Assembly (NCBI GenBank): GCA_015680685.1
Contig: MNCI01007809.1
Span: 193,174 to 257,173, forward strand
Direction of reading: 5' to 3'
DNA: 64,000 bases
Source of the DNA: Gnetum montanum
Taxonomy: Eukaryota > Streptophyta > Gnetopsida > Gnetales > Gnetaceae
Part shown: positions 33,359-46,079 of the stretch, one piece after another
How positions within the stretch are numbered: position 1 is the first letter of the stretch
How the letters are laid out: each line of letters begins with the position of its first letter
The notes under the pieces: generated by a model
The model's input: only the letters and a program-made list of their open reading frames with translations
Databases searched by the model: none
What the model was told of the DNA's origin: nothing
Translations under genes and position numbers: made by a program

Positions 33359-33363
33359 ATATC

Positions 33364-34129
33364 CTTTGTATGTCCCAACACCAAATGCTTACTATGTTCA
33401 ACATCCTATTTCTCCAACCAGATCATCATCCTCTACTTCACCTCATTGTTATCATTCTCCAAAATACTATCCACTCATACCCTTGTTGCCAAGGTTGCCA
33501 CCTCATGTACCTTACACTTTTCCTCAACAACAATATTCTCATCCTTCACCTCCTTCTACATCGCCACCAGTTGTTCCTAAAGGATTTGCAACATAGCATC
33601 AACTCATGAACATTACTTTTGCTACTATGGACAATAGCAATGGAAACCCACCACACCAAAGGCATCCCTTCTTTAGACATGATCGTCAAAAGGGATACCT
33701 GAGTTCCAAAACCATTGCATCCTCCAACCCGCACAAGTCCAATACTATGGTGCATCTTCCTCTTCGAACCCAATACCACATGTTACCTTATCAAGGCCAC
33801 CAATCAATACTCCAACAACCATGTGGCCCAGTGAATCTAGCCATGAAGGGAGACATATTGATCCTTGCATACCATCTTATGGTCATGGGTGCCATAGTGA
33901 GTCAACTCCTTATCACATGACCACATCTTATAATCTACCCCACTATGCCTACTACAATCAAGTGTGTGAACCCCAATTTGGGTATATCCCTACCACCACC
34001 TCGAAAGACACCCAGTGGTTTGGATATGACCAGACTCTAATGTTTCCAAAATGCTTGGATACAAATCTTCCATTTATTAATTCTAGCCATGCTCAACCAT
34101 TTAGTTATGGGGGGTATCCCTCATTCTAA
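33364..34129 (+). pseudogene. Element B gag tail, continued after element C
   Basis: The gag frame of B resumes right after the TSD. It is rich in Pro, Tyr, Ser and Gln (for example PRLPPHVPYTFPQQQ), with a stop at 33594 and shifts near 33600 and 33860, ending SYGGYPSF at 34129. Element A has a comparable proline-rich tail before its protease, but no protease motif follows in B, so B seems to have lost PR or never had it. Confidence 0.6.
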
Positions 34130-36082
34130 CAATATTAGAATTAATAAATGTTTTCATTTTCTTTAATTTTACAATTTTTTATTTTTCAGTTTTTCATCTT
34201 TCAATTTATTTATTTTTTCTCTTTTTATCTTTTTATGAGTAATATCATCTACAAATAAAACACTCATGTGACTCATTGGTTGAGGTGTTGTTCTATGCTA
34301 TCAAGTCTTAGGTGACTAATTACTTGAACAACGAGCCCACAACATCCACCTACCTGTTCCATTAATAAGAGGTTCTACTCTAGGTATGATGATATTCTTA
34401 ACATCATAAAAACTTAAAAAAGTAATTTTGTGCTCATTGTATCCAGAGCAAAGAAGGATGGACTAAGTAGGAATGGCCAAGGTGTGACATCAAGGGGACT
34501 TATGGATTCTCTTTGGTGACATCTGTAGGAGTATCACGTAGCTTGGTTCTACTAAGATCCTTGTAGATCTAATGAAAAATAGGAGTAAGAGTAATCAAAA
34601 GGCACTCAATCAAGGAAGCTCAATGCTATTCTAGGAGGTCCCACTAGAAAGACAAGCACCCATGCCTGAAGGTAGGTAGCTTCTCTAGATTAAGCATTCA
34701 AAAAAAGAGAGAGAGAAAGCAAGAAGAGTGTGCCAAATTGGCCACATAAAAAAAACACATGTGTGTCGCAAAGAAACATCACTCCTCCCTTGAACAAAAT
34801 GCCAAGTGATCATACACCTTGCTATCATGATGCTCTTATGGTTGTCCATCATTGAACGAAGCAATGTGATGTCATTGATTAGAGGAATGGACTTGGTCCT
34901 AATTTTTCAGTGAAGGGTTAATGACACATTAATCATGCCTTACACTAAGGATTCATTATGTCCTAGGCTAGTTACCTCATGTCCCACTCTCTGCAATCCC
35001 TTCTACAATTTGCCTCATCTTCCTATGCATGTAATTGGGACTCATGACTTGTGTAGCTTTGAATTTATACCTCATCATGGTGGTATTTATGTGTGTATAT
35101 TTTGTAAAATTGATGTAGACTACATTTAACCCTTCTAGTGCCTATGGACATTTTAAGGTATGGTTATGCAAGGGAATTATAGGTTGGAACTTGCTTTGGG
35201 GAGGACCCACTTGCGTGACTTTTGTAATTTGCACTCATCACACATTACCCTCACATCATTTTACACCCTCTAAGCATTGCATTACCACTATTCTTCTTTC
35301 CCTTATCATCCTTCTGGTTCAAACGTTCCTATGTGCAAACACATGTCCTTTTTCCTCATACTCTTCATGACTTTCATTTCCATATTTTACACCATTATCC
35401 TTTTTGTGCCTTCAGGCCTAATTAATATTACCTTGGACCGTTTCCATCGACTTCCAGTCCTTCATTTTTGAGTTTATAATTTTGGAAATTTATCAATTTT
35501 ATTAAATACCCTACTCTAAATAGGTTGTAATATCAAGTCATGTGAAACTATAAANNNNNNNNNNNNNNNNNNNNNNNNNNNNNNNNNNNNNNNNNNNNNC
35601 GGCGAATGTCAACATCATTTGCAACTGTTCACATGAGGGAGTTTTCCAAATTTTCTTCTATGACTTGCAACTTACACATATCTTGTTCCAACAATCATAA
35701 CTCACTCACTAGCACTCTGATTTTCATTTTGATTAAACCTATCTGAACCCAAAGTGTTCAGCTTAGTCATGGGGGAGGAGTACACTCTGAATTATGCATA
35801 AATTTTTTGAAATTTTTCATCATCCAAAGGACACTATCAAGGGTAATTAATTATAAACATGTGCCAAAAAAATTTCATCTCCTCACTTATACCAAGAAAT
35901 TAAAAATTGTGAAGCCACCTAATCAAAGAGGGTTAAATATTAAAATCTTTTGGGAACATTTTCACAAAAATTCCTAACTTTAAATCACACAGAATAAGAG
36001 ATGAATCCACTAAGGCAAGAAGTAAGGTATAACTTAAATTTGGTAAGCAACCTTACTAATGACTGATCCCGTGTGATTACAG
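34130..36082 (+). other. Element B noncoding region with conserved blocks
   Basis: It contains a T-rich tract (34140-34250), the block gtgtgacatcaagggga (~34483), the block gctttggggaggaccca (~35189), an assembly gap of 45 N (35555-35599), the purine-tract-like ttagtcatggggga (35763-35776), and at 36040-36082 a branch-site and splice-acceptor-like stretch ending gattacag just before an ATG. The first blocks and the purine-like copy occur in the same order in element A. No gene is seen. Confidence 0.65.
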
Positions 36083-38709
36083 ATGGCCCCAAAGCGTGGA
36101 CAATAGAAGGACCCTCTTAGGATGTGTCCAAGTGACCCAAGAGAGGTAGAAGACAAGCATCTCCCAAACAACATATAGATTAGGAGGTGTAATCATTTAA
36201 CATCCATCAAGAGACTCCTCCTATTGTGCAATCGGGATAGGTAGAAGGAGGAGCTATTGTAGCACCTGAAGAAGAACAAAAACTCACGTTGCCCCCAAAA
36301 TGTGTTCAGGCCATCTGTGAAAAGACCACATCGGTTATAGTGATTGTGAAATGGAATTTCAAACCTTTCACAGAATTTGCTATTGAGGTTATTAGGGACT
36401 AACACAAAAGATCTTCATTATGGCCTATCCTCTCTAAAAGTGGTACCTAGTACTTAGAAGAAACATACCAATTTTGGCACAATAAGGAAGAAGGAACCAC
36501 AGTCAACATTTGTGGTGTGTCTATAGATTTTTCTACCAAGACCATCTCAGAAGTGTTGAACCTTCTGAATACAAGGCTAAAAATTGCTTACCTATCCACT
36601 CGTTCTGATGTTGATGTGCAAAGATTTTGGTTGGATAGGGTGTACGACAAAGAAGAAAAGACATATGGAGAGTTGATGTTGGAGAAAAGGATATACTTCA
36701 AGATTAGCGCTTATCACATCTTCTCCATGAGAGAATTAAAAAAATCTCAACATATGTGATAAGAGTAAGTGTGATACTAATGGGAAAGGCCAATGCTAAC
36801 CTTCCTTATCTATATCTCATGGAGATCTTAAGGCGGTTTGAAGAATGCAAGATAGGGAAATTTGCGTTGCCCTTCCCTTGTCTCATTAGGAAGCTATGCA
36901 AACATGCTAGTATTCTAGGGTACACCAATGACGTCCTCAGAAGATCCCAGAATGCTTTGTTCGCTGAACTACTAAAGCCACTAGCGCCAAGGAAAAGTGC
37001 TAGTGAGACACTAGAGCCAAAGCAAGAGCAAGAACAAATGGTAGGGCCCACTACAACTCAAATTTTAGGGCCTAGCCAACTTCCAAGAATGAGGCCTAGT
37101 CAACAACAAGAAGCAGTGCCCAGCACAAGCTAGCAAGATCAATCGCCACCACCACCGTAGGATTACCGACCGTCGATGAGCCACCTCAAGGCCATTACTA
37201 AGATGGTCAATTGGGAAAGTCGTGATGATGCTAATCTCTTTCACATCATCAATGACACCATATGGCCCTCAATTTCTATCAATCATGCATAGAGAGAGGT
37301 GTCCATCCAAATAGGAGGGGAGACTCATTGGTCACAACAGATTTTAAGGAATGTTGCATCTTTCTAAGTGTAATTAAAAATAGGTGAAGGGGCCACAGTG
37401 GTGGTCATACAGCACCAAGATTCAACTAGAACAGCAAAAGTGGTCATAGACCACATCAAAAAATCTTTTAATGTAATTTTTGTGCCACTGGAAGATTTCA
37501 TAAGAGCACAAGATGGTCAAACTCTGGCCAGTCCCTCAAAGACTCCTACTGAGCATGAGGATGTCCTTGATCAATTGCTGCAAATAGGAAAAGTAATGAC
37601 ATCCCTGTTTGACATTCCACAAGATGTCACAATAGCACAATCAAACCTCATCTCCACCAAAGGAAAGCTGGTCATGGTAGAGATCAAGGCTGAGCACGTG
37701 GAAGTAGAGTTAGCCAAACTACAAGAGAGGCTCATCACCCTACAAGCTGCACAGCAGCACCCATCTCAGTTTGTTCCCATAGACCAGCAAGACACTTTCA
37801 GGATAGAGCAACTTAATAAATTATTGGCGAACAATAAAAAAAAGTGGCGGAGGAAAAAGAGAAGGTTGACTGAGATGCCTCCAAGGCACAAGTGCAAACC
37901 TACATGCACACTAAGGTATTCAAAGCCTTACAAGATGAGAATAAACAACTTCCTACTGACAAACTTTGGTTGACCACTGTGGAAAAATAGAAAAGTGTTC
38001 TTAAGGAAAACTTTTAGAAATTATGAGAATAGTTGGTTAGGGTCAACCAAGACATGAACCATTTGGCTAAAGAGAATTGAACCCTCTCAATGGAGGAGGT
38101 ACACACAATCTGTTAGAAGATAGCCATTGAAATAAGTGTATGGAAAAATGAAGCCAAGCTACATGAAAAGTTAAAGGAGCACTTCAGAGACTAGGTGGGA
38201 ATGTACAAGCAAGTCATAGAAAAGGAGATCCATATGGCCAAGGCCCACATCAACACTTTCAGTGCTTAACACATTGATTGGTAGGCCATATTGGACACAT
38301 ATGCATTTTCCCACCAAGCGAAACTTAAAAGCCAGGACCTACAGATTCAAGACCTCATAGAATACATGGAATTGGCAAACCTGTAGTATGCCATGTTGAA
38401 AATAGGACACTTGAGAACAAAGCTCGAGAAGCAAGTAGTTGCCACCTAAACCAAATATGAAGCAGAATTTGTGGAGCACAAGAAAAAATTGCAGAACCTA
38501 GAAGTCACAAATTCTGAACTAGATGTAGTTAAGACTAGCTACCAAGGCCAAAGAGATGTCGCAGCAAACTTGGCTTGATGGCTTACAGATTTTCAAGAGT
38601 ATAGGGATAAAGCCAGAGCTTACGAGGAGGAACGAAAATTGTTTATGGCCTAGTATGTCAAAGAAAATAAGATGTTCTTGCAACTACCATGTCCATGGAA
38701 GGTGCTGAC
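36083..38709 (+). pseudogene. Element B additional 3' ORF (plant-transposon-protein-like domain plus coiled coil)
   Basis: The start is ATGGCCCC at 36083, directly after gattacag, and element E has gattgtag then ATGGC at the same place. The N-terminal domain (to ~37050) has YQFWHNKEEGTTVNICGVSI, KRIYFKISAYHIFSMREL, PYLYLMEILRRFEECKIG and LPFPCLIRKLC. By pattern this resembles the 'putative plant transposon protein' domain found in 3' ORFs of plant gypsy elements; I could not check this. A Glu/Gln-rich hinge follows, then a long, stop-ridden heptad-like region (VEIKAEHVEVELAKLQERL, 37674-38700) suggesting a coiled coil. Element D interrupts it at 38709, and about 40 codons continue from 56449. 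Its place downstream of gag is like that of an env gene, but I see no signal peptide or membrane segment. Confidence 0.65.
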
Positions 38710-40418
38710 TGTAGCGACCGAAAACGTTGATGGTTGGAAGAACACTGGGGGTCTATGGCAGCGACAGTTCCAACCTTGTATCCGCAGGAGGGCCGTGTTG
38801 GCTATGTGTGGACACGTGGTGCCCTGAACGATCTGGTCGATTAGACAGGGACTTACATTGGTGTCAATATAGCCTTTTTCAACGTAAATAATGTGAAATG
38901 CGAGATAATGCTTAAGGGCAAATGAAGTAGGGGAGAAACTGTAAAAATGCGATAGTAATACAGAGTAATCCTTAAAGGTAAATAAGATAGAAAATAATGC
39001 AAGAACGAGATAATAAATGAGAGATAAAGTAAAATGTTGTTAGAAACATGCACCACTCCGAAGCTACAAACTCGCTCAATCAGGGTGGATACAATTGGCT
39101 GCACAGCGTGACAAAGTGCAGAAATCCCGAGGGTAACTAAGGTGTTCCGAGAAAAGAGAGATATGCACTTGGATGAGAACTCGTGTACAAGCAATGTAGG
39201 GTTCTACCAAGGTGGTAGAACAGATACAGGGACCTCATGCCAACTCAGAGAGATCCGCTATTTATAGTATTAGACATGTGAATTTGATATTACAATGCTG
39301 GAGAGAGGGGAAATCTTTGTTTTAGAATTTCAATGTTCCCACCACTTGGAAGCTTTCTACTTCAATAAAGATAACAACTCTTTTGAAATTGTCAAATTTA
39401 AATATTACGGACTCTTAAAAATTGCAGACCTTTTTGATGATGTTTGCCAGGGTATTTATAGGACCAAGGACATGTGAAAGGGATGGTTTGAATGTTACGT
39501 GCCTCAGGCCTTGGTCATCTTGCTGGTGCCACTCATGTCATTTGTGATCATTGGACCTACAAGACTGTTGCGATGCAAACTTGTATGCAATAACTGCAAT
39601 CTTACTACACCGTAATTGCGCCATCAGCATTTGGAGGTGTGTGCCAACGGTCCGATTAGGTGGAGTGCATTGATGTCACACAACCACCTGTATGCCTTAC
39701 TTTGCTTTGTGACGTGGCATGTTTGGCATAGCGTACCACTTTGTTGCATGTCCTACTATACGTCCCATGCTTGCTACGCTATGTAGTGTAGCGTAGCGTA
39801 GCAACTTGCCTTAGTCGTGAAAACTTTGCTAGTTTGCAAACCTTGTCTCCTGTGATGTAAGTCTCACGAACTTCGTTGACTCCACCTTTCAAACTACCTT
39901 CTATCTCTTCTGCAGGATTTCTATGCCTTGCTGCACCATGTAGATTAGTGTAGTGTAGCAGCAGACATGATCCACCGCTTCTTAACGAAAAGGGATATTA
40001 TTGCAGAACTTGAAATTGGGCGAAGGAAGTGGGTAGTGAAGTCGTTGCCATGCTATGTTGTGTGACATCGCATAGCGTAGCACTTCATTCCATCGTCGTC
40101 TTCTGAAGCTTGCTACACTACATAGTGTAGCGTAGTGTAGCAGTCTTCATGACTTAGAAAACTTGCCGAACTATTTCTTGCGCATCTAGAATGCTGCTGC
40201 CAATTCCACACACTGTTTCTAAGTAGGCTGTCGTCTGTTTAGGCTACTTTGGTGGGTGGGCAGGATGGTACAGAACCTGTCCATGCTCAAAGTAGAAAAT
40301 TTTCTGAATTGGCCAACCTGGACTCAAAACGTTCTCCTCCTGATGAACTACCATAGTGCTGTGCGAACTACAAGAGCCTGGTGAAGCAAGGATGACCCCA
40401 CATTTTTAGGGTGTTTAA
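38710..40418 (-). repeat. Element D 3' LTR (1,709 bp)
   Basis: It pairs with 54765-56443. It contains inverted TACGCTA motifs (39770-39800 and 40110-40145, for example gctacgctatgtagtg followed by tagcgtagcgtagc). Minus-strand TATA boxes are at 39453-39460, conserved in both copies, and at 39259-39266. Confidence 0.9.
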
Positions 40419-41454
40419 TTGGTCCCTCTTTGTCGACGTCTGGAGTATAGGCTCGATGGACATCGGTAAAGAATATGAAACACCTCAGTAGGCGAAATGC
40501 TGAGGTTGTCGCTTGGTAAGTGCTGAGACGTCGCTTGGCCACGCTTGAGAGTGTTGCATTGGTTTTGCGGAGGTTAACGTAGAGAGCAAAGATGATGTTT
40601 AGCCAAGTCCCTCGTCAGAGTGCTCTGAGGAACTTATTTATGTTTTCATCTTTGGCTGGTGTTGTTCTTCAACCTCTTGTAGGTAGGTGTCCCCTCCGTA
40701 GGATGAGTTACGTTACATCGATGGAGGGTTCTGACTTGCCTATAGAAACCTCCCACATGACAAGCTGTGTTACACAGGTGTTGGAGTCTACACTCTCAAG
40801 TAGCCATGTTAGTCGAGGCACTTGCTTCGTGACACTGTAACGTTTGCTACTATAGCGAGATGTGTTTGCGGGGACAAGGTCTTGCTGGCTACTGGCATTG
40901 TTGTTACTCTTGGGCACCATTGCTGGTGTGAGATGCCCAAAGTAGGAAGGCCAACAGTAGCCCTCGTAATGCCAGCATGGAGGAGCTGGCCTCCAAGGAG
41001 CTGAGAGCTGTTGTGGATGCGGATGCACTGGAATCCCTGCCAAAGGAATGCATGCTCAATCCAGCTATGGGATCATTTACCACATAGCTAAACATTGCAT
41101 GAGCCAAAACCTTGGCGAGGAACTGAAGAGCAACAATATTGTGGCTAGGATTTAATACAGTCAGCACCCCAGAAGTGGGAACGAGCCCAGGAACTACCAT
41201 CAAGGAGGTGATCCATGGTGATAGTAGGTTCGAAGGGCCCATGTGACATCATACGATGTCTTCGAAGGGTCAGCATGACACTGAAGGTGGCAGCATCGCT
41301 CATTCTTTGGACTGCATTCTCCTTGAGTCGAGAACTACATCCTGGAGCTGCGACATCCCACCTACACGCTGGCCTCATGATCCTTTGTTCAACATGTATT
41401 TGGTGGTGGTGCATGTTGAGGGTGCGACACAAACCCAGTTTAAAGTTTTGGTAG
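40419..41454 (-). other. Polypurine tract of D (40419-40435) and adjoining noncoding DNA
   Basis: The minus strand reads cgacaaagagggaccaa at the LTR edge. From 40436 to 41454 open frames exist on both strands, but none resembles a known protein or is conserved in C. I see nothing else. Confidence 0.6.
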
Positions 41455-41715
41455 ACTGTGTGCTGGTTTAAGGTCTCAGCAAACTGCTATGCTGGTTTAA
41501 GGTCCTAGTACACCGTACATGCTAGTTTTACATCGTAGCAGATGTGCAATGCCATTTTATAGTCATAGTGGACTAACAGTGTCAGTTTTATGTCATAGCG
41601 GATGGTTTCTGCTAGTTTAACATTGTGGCGGACATTGCTCGATGTTGCTAGTTTATCGTCATTGCAGATGCTACTTGGTGCAATTGCCAGTTTATTGTCA
41701 TAGCAGACAACGTTT
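41455..41715 (+). repeat. Boundary repeat array 1 of element D (after integrase)
   Basis: Copies include agttttatgtcatagcggat, agtttaacattgtggcggac, agtttatcgtcattgcagat and agtttattgtcatagcagac, about seven in all, in the same place and style as 18487-18815 of element C. Confidence 0.75.
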
Positions 41716-41732
41716 GTTTTTGTTGTTGCACT

Positions 41733-42813
41733 TTAGGCATAGCACGACTTGAGGTACGTGTGGTTCACTGGGTTGGTGAAATCACTGACATCCATGCCTG
41801 CTAGTTTGAAGGCTCCATTCCCAAATGTTTTAGTGACCACATAAGGTCCTTCCCAGTTGGCTGAGAATTTACTCATGTGCTCACAGATAGCCTTGAGGAC
41901 GAGGTCTCCCTTCTGCACTGGCCGTCGATGTGGGTCTGTAGGGTGCTTCTACTATTGTTTATCTTGATAGTTCTCGATTCATCTCAGCGTATGCATGTGT
42001 TCCTCCTCCACTGAGTTGAGGTCGATGGTCCATAATTTGTTGTTCTGGGCTTCACTCACGACGTCGAACAAGATCATCCGAAGTGAGGGTACATGCAACT
42101 CAAGAGGCAATACAGCTTCAGATCCATAAACAAGACTGTAAGGGGTCTTACTTGTCGCAGTTCTACAAGTCGTTCTGTAGGCCCAGAGGACATAGAGTAT
42201 TTGCTCGTGCCATTGCCTCTTGATATTGTTAAGCATCTGCTTCAGCAAGTTGATGATGGACTTATTTGTAGCCTCCGCCTGCCCGTTCCCCTACAGATAA
42301 TAAGGGAAAAAATGATTATTTAATGCCTAGATTGCTATAGAAGGTTCAAGTTTCCATACTGCTGAATTGTGGCCCATTGTCGATCACAATAGTCATCGGG
42401 AGCCCAAACCTAGTTATGATGTTATCGAGGATGAAATGGAAGATTTGCTGAGATGTCGTTTTCCTTAGGGGAATAGCTTCCATCCACTTAGTAAAATACT
42501 CTGTGGCAGTTATAATGAAGCTATGCCCTGCGGAGGACTTAGGCATGATAGGCCCTATGAGGTCTAGTCCCCATCATTGGAAGGGCCACGTAATTTGCGT
42601 TGGGTGCAGGTCTGTAGGTGCTACGTGTATGAGATTTGCATATCTTTGGCATGTGTCACATGTCTTAACTTTTGATAGGCAATCACGCTCCATGTAGGGC
42701 CAATAGTACCCTAGGCATCTGATTTTTGTAGCCATAGCCCTGGGTGCTATGTGTCCACCACATTGCCCTTCATGAACCTCATTAACTACCTTTTGTGTCT
42801 GCTCACCACCCAC
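41733..42813 (-). pseudogene. Element D integrase
   Basis: Zinc domain HEGQCGGH ... CDTCQRY (about 42780-42640). Core with WGLDLIGPI, IVIDNGPQFSS and GNGQAEATNK, so D, D and E are visible. Then TPYSLVYGSEAVLPLEL and a C-terminal domain with KGDLVLKAICEH, FSANWEGPYVVTK, ending HTYLKSCYA at 41733. Stops or shifts near 42572, 42345, 42300 and 41970. Domain order equals that of C. Confidence 0.8.
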
Positions 42814-42840
42814 GCATGCAAGAAATATCCCATCATAGGA

Positions 42841-43584
42841 TCATTGGCACAGGGCATCATTTCCCATGAGTACGTATTGCCGAGCACACTTGCAGATTAC
42901 ATCTCTTTGAGCTGATGTCAATTCACCTGGCAGTTCACCATGCTGTAAATAAGCTTTAATGTTATCGTACCACTTCGAGGTGTCTGCAGCGTCGATAGAG
43001 GCCATTTGTTCCGCCTGTGTGATGGGCTCGATACATTCTGTGATCGTAGTTAGCAAGTTTTTCAAAGAATGTGATGGGATGTTTAACATGAGGGTAGCTA
43101 GGGCATCTGCTACGGTGTTCTCGTTACACGACACATGTTGCACATTGGTGGTCACGAATTGCTTTAGTAGGATTTTTGCTAGGTCGTAATAGGATTGCAA
43201 GTGCGTAGCCATGCAGGCGTAGACTTCGGTGATTTGATTCACGACTAGTTGTGAATCTCCCCGGATCGCCAGGTGTTGTATACGCAGCGCATGAGTAGTT
43301 AAGAGGCCTCTAAGTAGCCCCTCGTATTCTGCTACGTTGTTGGTGCACAGGAATGCAAATCGATAAGTAGATGGGTGCATTTACCCATAGGGGAATGTGA
43401 TCATGGCAGTGGCGCTACCTCCTCGCATGGTTGAGGCACTGTCAAAGTGTAAGGTTTCCTCAAAATGTGATGGGATGATGGCGACATTACTAACGTATTC
43501 ATCTAGGAACTTGGGAACTATGGTTTTCTGGTCGTTGACTGGCGAGGCTGTAAGTTGGGTTACTATGGCTTGACCCTTTGTCAA
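42841..43584 (-). pseudogene. Element D second RNase H (archaeal type)
   Basis: HFDSASTMRGGSATAMI, NNVAEYEGLLRGL, IRGDSQLVVNQI and NENTVADALA give all four acidic positions. A stop at 43381 splits the domain. The domain follows the same linker (TKGQAIVTQ) as in C. Confidence 0.8.
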
Positions 43585-45212
43585 TGATTGTCTTATAGAG
43601 CATAGGTCGAACTCTGTGATTATTGCTTTCCATTGGGCTATCCTGCCACTTTCGTACAGGTTGTTGGTGATAGCCCGAAGTATGTTACTTTTGCAAATGA
43701 TGTTGATTGTGCTACAGAACAGATAATGCTGTTACTCTTTTAGTACAAATACCAAGGCTAGGCAATTCCTCACCACTTCATTGTATTTTTCCTTGTATGA
43801 TATTAGTGCATGGCTTAGGTAGTACATCGGTATCTCAGAACCGTCATCCTACTTCTGACATAGCAGTGCTACTATGGATGTGTCGGAGGTGGCAAGGTAT
43901 ATGAAGAGAGGCTTGTTTCTTTACGGTGGGTGCACCGTTGGGAGGTGCGAGAGCTCCTTCTTCAGGTTGTCAAAGGCTTGTTGACACTGGGCTGTCCAAT
44001 TGAAATCAACCCCATTCTTTAGAAGATGTTGCATGGGTTGTAACTTGTCGGTCAACCTTGATATAAACCTCCGAATGAATTGCACTCTACCTTGTAAACC
44101 ATGTACTCTTTAAGGTTTGTGGGAGGTGCTAGGTTGACGATGGCTTTGAATTTGTCTAGGTCCACCCGTATTCTGGCCTCCGATATTATGAACCCTAACA
44201 TGCGTCCAATCTTTACTCCAAAGATGCACTTTTTAGGATTGAGACGTAATTCGTGCGTTTGGTAGCATTTGAGGACTACCCCTAGATCACGTGGGTGATT
44301 GGCTGCCTCTTTGGACTTATTGCTATATCATCTACATAATCGTTTAATGTTTCTAGGATGTAGTCACTAAAAATTTAGGTCATGACTCGCTAGTAGGTTG
44401 CTCCAGCATTCTTGAGCCCAAAAGGCATCATGGTATAGCAGAAGGTTCCCCATGGAGTCATGAAGGTTGTCGACAACTGGTGCTCTAGGTTGATGCAGAT
44501 TTGGTTATATCCGAAGAAACCATCCATGAAGGATAGCAAAGCATGACCAGCCATGGTGTCGATGAGTTGATCAATGCTTGGGACTAGGAAGTTATCTTTG
44601 ATCATTGTCTTGTTTAAGTCTCGGAAGTCTATACAGATTCGTATCCCTCCTATTTTCTTTAAAACTACAATGATGTTGGACACCCACTCTGAATAGTCGA
44701 CCTCGCGGATGAAACCTACTCAGTACAACTTAGTGATTTTGTCCCTCATGGCTAGTGTGATTTTTTGGCTTAATCTTACGCACCTTTTGCTTGACTGCCT
44801 TTACTTGTGGGTCTAGGACGATATTGTGTTGGATCATCTGCGGATTCAGACCCAGCATGTTGCTATACGACCATGCAAAAACATCGATGTGATCCTGCAA
44901 AGTTTTAACTATGCCTTCATGTATTTGTGTGTCTAGGAGGGAGCTAAGTTTTAACATCTTTACCTCCCTTTTTGACGTGGTTACGGGTATCTTGACAAGA
45001 GGATCATCGGTTACATCCCTGACCTCTAAATCTAGGGCTTGGACCAGGTGTTTGGGCCAATTTGGGGATGCTTCTAAGGTTGCTATAGTGTTAATCGTAG
45101 TCGACCCCCAGTCGATCATATCTGAGTTCAACTGTCTCACGAGCTTGCCTTGTGGCCCTGCTAGTGTTAAAGGTGTGGAAAGGGCATGATGGATTCCCAT
45201 CTCTCACTTGAC
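43585..45212 (-). pseudogene. Element D reverse transcriptase and first RNase H, heavily broken
   Basis: The N-terminal part (45200-44730) has LQDHIDVFAWSYSNMLGL and HNIVLDPQVKAVKQK. The RT palm part has IRICIDFRDLNKT, MDGFFGYNQI and GTFCYTMMPFGLKNAG, then stops and shifts; YVDDIAI is still visible near 44330. RNase H is only fragments (43700-44060). The upstream edge at 45213 follows tgatggtag on the minus strand, as in C, where a splice acceptor may lie. Confidence 0.75.
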
Positions 45213-46079
45213 CTACCATCATAAGATGAAAGCCTAGGTAAGGATCATCAGAGATTGTGTGAAATGTAAATCTGCAAAGCAACACCAACATGCGACTTGC
45301 TAAGTAAGGCGATATAAAGATTGAAAGTTTGCTAGTTTAAGGTTGTGGTAGACCGCCAAGGTGCGAGAGTGTAGAGTTGCTAGTGGAACGTGTGCCTATC
45401 GATATGCCAATGCCAAATCGCTAGTCTAGTGTCATCCCAGACTACCATACTACGACATGCAAAATCTTGATATGAAAAATAATGATAAAAAGAAGAAAAT
45501 TGTGAGTACAAGAGGTATCGAACCGCCAGTGCAGGAATGAAGACAAAACTGCCAGGGAATGTGATATCACCTATGTCGAAGCGTATGAGGTAACTGCTAA
45601 TGTGAGGATGTAGTCAGTTTAACGTCATTGCAGACTGCAAATGTTATGGGATAAAACTACTATTTTAGGGTCCTTTCAAACCCTAAAGGGTGCAACTACG
45701 CTAGGCTCATTAGTTTAAGGTATTTTTGGACCCTTAATCAAAAACAAATATTATTATATTTTTTTTTCTTTGAGAATGCGAGTAGTTGGCTTGAAGCATG
45801 TCAAGGTTTAAATGCTAATAGTGTCATGATGTCGTGGCAAGCATGCTACGCTGCATGCCTCTCTCCACATTAATCAGAGAGATAGAGAGAGGGAAAGTTT
45901 CTCCATTTTTCCACTACTACCATAAATAGGGATTGAACCTTGGTAATTTCATCATTTTAACCGTAAAAGCATAGAATCATCATTGGAGCATTTGGCAATT
46001 TCGAAGTGCGGAGCAATTGTGTTAATCGATTAGCGAGGAAAATTTCTAAAGCGAAGGTCATAAATCTGCAAGCAGGGCC
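45213..46079 (+). promoter_or_regulatory. Spacer with boundary repeats 2 of D and likely antisense promoter
   Basis: Repeats of the boundary family occur at about 45330, 45607 and 45712 (agtttaacgtcattgcagac type). At 45921-45930 cataaatagg is a TATA-like box about 150 bp before the ATG at 46080. A palindrome-like atgctacgctgcat lies at about 45848-45861. No other gene is seen. Confidence 0.45.

Larger units (their letters stand above)
16353..33363 (-). mobile_element. Element C: Tat/Ogre-like retrotransposon with antisense gene (17.0 kb)
   Basis: LTRs 16358-17452 and 32233-33358 are flanked by a perfect TSD atatc (16353-16357, 33359-33363). Coding order on the minus strand is gag (31783), PR (28655-27597), a module with an opposite-strand gene (27048-22840), RT, RNase H, archaeal-type RNase H, and integrase (ending 18837). 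Two RNase H domains and the large size point to the Tat lineage; a large gap between PR and RT recalls Ogre. It is inserted in the gag region of element B, antisense to B. Confidence 0.9.

Noticed and set aside
36083-38709. A true envelope glycoprotein gene
   Set aside because: The position fits, but no signal peptide, membrane segment or cysteine pattern was seen; text is helical and charged.
40592-41454. Several frames of 80-110 codons on both strands in D
   Set aside because: No known motif and not found in the same region of C.
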